From positions 1 through 21,725 of the forward strand of contig CAVGXR010000068.1 of assembly GCA_963633225.1 (NCBI GenBank): a DNA stretch of 21,725 bases, read 5' to 3'. The stretch comes from F23-B02 sp963633225. GTDB lineage: Bacteria; Bacillota; Clostridia; Oscillospirales; Oscillospiraceae. Below the pieces are notes generated by a model, which had not been told where the DNA came from, did no database searches, and saw only the letters and a program-made list of their open reading frames with translations. Positions 20,675 through 21,725 of the stretch are shown here, one piece after another. A program made the translations under genes and the position numbers. Each line of letters begins with the position of its first letter. The stretch's first letter is position 1.

Positions 20675-20757
20675 TAGAGGCGCATTAAGGCTGCACCTAT
20701 ACGGATATTGCAGGTGCACGGTATCGAGACATTGGAGGAAACTACAGCGTTTCGCGC
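20675..20757 (+). repeat. Dispersed hairpin repeat, copy A (5' part)
   Basis: It starts TAGAGGCGCATTAAGG and contains the stem TGCACC / GGTGCA around a TATACGGATATTGC-type loop, then CACGGTATCGAGACATTGG and CTACAGCGTTTCGCG. It is head-to-tail with copy B. A 13-base TTTTTTAGAGGCG duplication precedes it directly after the regulator gene. Confidence 0.7.
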
Positions 20758-20762
20758 TTTTT

Positions 20763-20925
20763 CAGAGGCGCATTGAGGCACCTACCTATACGTTTATTGC
20801 GGTAGCACGGTATCGAGACAATGGCATAAATAAGAACATTTCGCTCCCCGCGGATGCATTGCAATGTTTTTGCAGCATCTCAAAAGCTGCGCCGCAACCC
20901 GTAGGGAACGGGCTTGCCCGTTCCG
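20763..20925 (+). repeat. Dispersed hairpin repeat, copy B
   Basis: It aligns with copy C over its whole length: CAGAGGCGCATTGAGG, stem CTACC/GGTAG, CACGGTATCGAGACAATGGCAT, TTGCAATGTTTTTGCAGCATCTCAAA, CCGCAACCCGTAGGG, and the palindrome GGAACGGGC-TT-GCCCGTTCC (20905-20924). Compared with copies C and E, the palindrome has a paired A-T to G-C change that keeps the stem. Confidence 0.75.
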
Positions 20926-21013
20926 GAGACTTTTAAAAAACTATGCTGCTGCGTTGAGATATCCGCGCAGCGGGGGAGTTCGAGGGGGCAAGGCCCGCCT
21001 CGAGTTAGATAAA

Positions 21014-21085
21014 CCGCCGTCGAAATCCTTGAGACATCAAGGATTTCGGTAAAAGCATTTTGAAAGCTTTCAAAATGCTCGGCGG
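21014..21085. other. Three-way-junction-like nested hairpins in non-coding DNA
   Basis: CCGCC (21014-21018) and GGCGG (21081-21085) close two perfect stems. One is a 12-bp hairpin CGAAATCCTTGA/TCAAGGATTTCG (21021-21032/21037-21048, loop GACA). The other is a 26-bp perfect palindrome with arms AGCATTTTGAAAG (21054-21066) and its complement (21067-21079). No gene is seen in this stretch, which lies between repeat copies B and E. Confidence 0.6.
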
Positions 21086-21094
21086 AAAAGTGCA

Positions 21095-21126
21095 GTCAAA
21101 AAATCCTGCAAGGGACTTTTTTTGAC
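21095..21126. other. GTCAAAAAA/TTTTTTGAC hairpin
   Basis: Arms 21095-21103 and 21118-21126 pair over 9 bp. The same GTCAAAAAA stem design occurs downstream of malQ (17255-17281), suggesting a second recurring non-coding module. Confidence 0.5.
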
Positions 21127-21131
21127 AAACT

Positions 21132-21195
21132 GGGGAACAGGCTTGCCTGTTCCGTTTGCTGAAGCCTCCACCGCAACGAAATCGGCGCCTTCGCC
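21132..21195 (+). repeat. Dispersed hairpin repeat, copy E (3' part)
   Basis: It begins at the palindrome GGAACAGGC-TT-GCCTGTTCC (21134-21153). It continues with TTTGCTGAAGCCTCCACCGC and AACGAAATCGGC, matching the distal part of copy C but lacking its first half. Confidence 0.65.
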
Positions 21196-21250
21196 GCACA
21201 ATTTGAATTTCATTCGCTCGGAGAGAGAATACCTTCAGCTAACAGCTAAC

Positions 21251-21285
21251 TGCTGCACTCTCCGTATAGGCACAAACTCAATGCA
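21251..21285 (-). repeat. Dispersed hairpin repeat, copy D (short fragment)
   Basis: On the minus strand GTGCATTGAG and TGCCTATACGGAGAGTGCAG match the start of copies A to C. It is the shortest copy and ends just before the 24-bp palindrome. Confidence 0.5.
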
Positions 21286-21292
21286 CCCCTTA

Positions 21293-21316
21293 AATGTTAG
21301 TTAATTAACTAACATT
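21293..21316. promoter_or_regulatory. Perfect 24-bp palindrome, candidate operator
   Basis: The half-site AATGTTAGTTAA is followed by its exact complement. It lies 35 bases upstream of the -35 box of the next gene. A second dyad, TCATGT-ACA-ACATGA (21325-21339), lies between. Repressor binding is likely but the regulator is unknown. Confidence 0.6.
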
Positions 21317-21350
21317 ACAAAAAGTCATGTACAACATGATTTTTATTCGC

Positions 21351-21379
21351 TTGCAAAATGCGTTTTGCGGTAGTATTAT
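21351..21379 (+). promoter_or_regulatory. Promoter of the small membrane protein at 21455
   Basis: TTGCAA (21351-21356) and TATTAT (21374-21379) are 17 bases apart. The leader to the ATG is about 70 bases. Confidence 0.7.
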
Positions 21380-21454
21380 AAAGCCAGAAAGAGAAAGTTA
21401 AATCTCTAACAAATAAAAAACCAATTCAAATAATTATAAAAAGGAGTTTTCAAA

Positions 21455-21643
21455 ATGAGTAACGAAGTAAAGAATTTCATCAGAGAAATCGTGTTCACCG
21501 TCATTGCTTTTGCAGCACTGTGCATTTTCTGCTTCGAGATGTACGGCTCCAACGGAAGCTCCCAGTTCGGCTTCCTGGCGCTGATCTTCCCCGTGCTTGG
21601 AGTGCTCGAGTTCATGCTGCCGACCCCGGATTTTATGAAATAA
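21455..21643 (+). CDS. Small two-TM membrane protein (62 aa), unrecognised
   Basis: The protein starts MSNEVKNFIREIVFTVIAFA and has two hydrophobic helices (about residues 11-28 and 37-55). They are joined by a short polar loop (MYGSNGSSQFG), and the tail is proline-containing. I do not recognise a family. AAAGGAG lies eight bases before the ATG. The promoter, palindromic operator-like sites and a strong terminator 35 bases after the stop show a self-contained, apparently regulated single-gene unit. That makes it more credible than its size suggests. The function is unknown; it is not obviously linked to the metal locus upstream, from which it is separated by 790 non-coding bases. Confidence 0.72.
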   Translation: MSNEVKNFIREIVFTVIAFAALCIFCFEMYGSNGSSQFGFLALIFPVLGVLEFMLPTPDFMK

Positions 21644-21677
21644 ATTTTCTCTCCATAAAAACTATAAGGCAAGAAAA

Positions 21678-21704
21678 ATCCCGTCCGCCCGGACGGGATT
21701 TTTT
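21678..21704 (+). terminator. Intrinsic terminator after the small membrane protein
   Basis: ATCCCGTCC (21678-21686), loop GCCC, GGACGGGAT (21691-21699), followed by T residues to 21704. Confidence 0.9.
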
Positions 21705-21725
21705 CAGTTTAATTATAAATTACAA

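Noticed and set aside
21014..21085. Known riboswitch
   Set aside because: It does not match a riboswitch class I can recognise, and no gene follows closely on either strand.
20675..21285. CRISPR array
   Set aside because: Repeats are few, unequal in length, on both strands and lack regular spacers; no cas genes are present.
20864..21304. Several small frames in the repeat region (for example 20864-21052 and 21122-21304)
   Set aside because: They translate palindromes and repeat copies, start without ribosome binding sites and show no protein-like conservation between repeat copies.

Overview
The window reads as chromosomal DNA of a spore-former-type, anaerobic, gut-associated Firmicute, most likely class Clostridia near Oscillospirales. 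The evidence is a Spo0A response regulator, a PheB-type ACT regulator, an EFR1 flavodoxin/ferredoxin fusion, strong AGGAGG-type ribosome binding sites, sigma-A style TTGaca/TAtaaT promoters and fairly GC-rich coding DNA with AT-rich intergenic regions. The genus assignment is inference; nothing here identifies a species.

Layout. 1-251 is the 5' end of an IS110-family transposase (minus strand, cut by the window edge). It is preceded by a strongly structured non-coding end (267-480) that could be its bridge RNA. 506-676 is a small membrane protein sharing a large terminator hairpin with a convergent GntR/FadR regulator (778-1497). 1685-3144 is a pheB-aspartate kinase pair with an intrinsic terminator between the genes. 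3254-3991 holds a small DMT-type membrane protein and a small tail-anchored-like protein, and 4253-5029 is spo0A.

4939-6925 is a wrecked integration hotspot. The last 91 bases of spo0A plus 36 bases downstream recur almost perfectly (126/127) 1338 bp later. Each copy is followed by a long hairpin and a truncated tyrosine-recombinase gene, and a phd-doc toxin-antitoxin pair lies between the copies. Arrays of ATAAAC motifs mark both ends of the inner unit.

6976-10872 is a three-gene catabolic- or detoxification-type operon (MFS permease, NMO/FabK-like flavin oxidoreductase, SDR). It is divergent from a TetR regulator, and a 35-bp nested dyad sits just downstream of the operon's -10 box. 11061-17243 is housekeeping: typA, a nitrilase-superfamily protein lacking the expected lysine, GtrA, an RluA-type pseudouridine synthase with an EFR1 flavodoxin/ferredoxin, and malQ. 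17559-20663 is a heavy-metal resistance locus: a P1B ATPase without its N-terminal metal-binding domain, a separate HMA metal-binding protein, and a divergent ArsR-AraC fusion regulator.

The non-coding DNA around this metal locus (17369-17564 and 20675-21285) carries copies of a dispersed hairpin-rich repeat family whose stems show compensatory changes. The window ends with a two-TM small protein behind a perfect 24-bp palindrome (21455-21643). No rRNA, tRNA or CRISPR array was seen.
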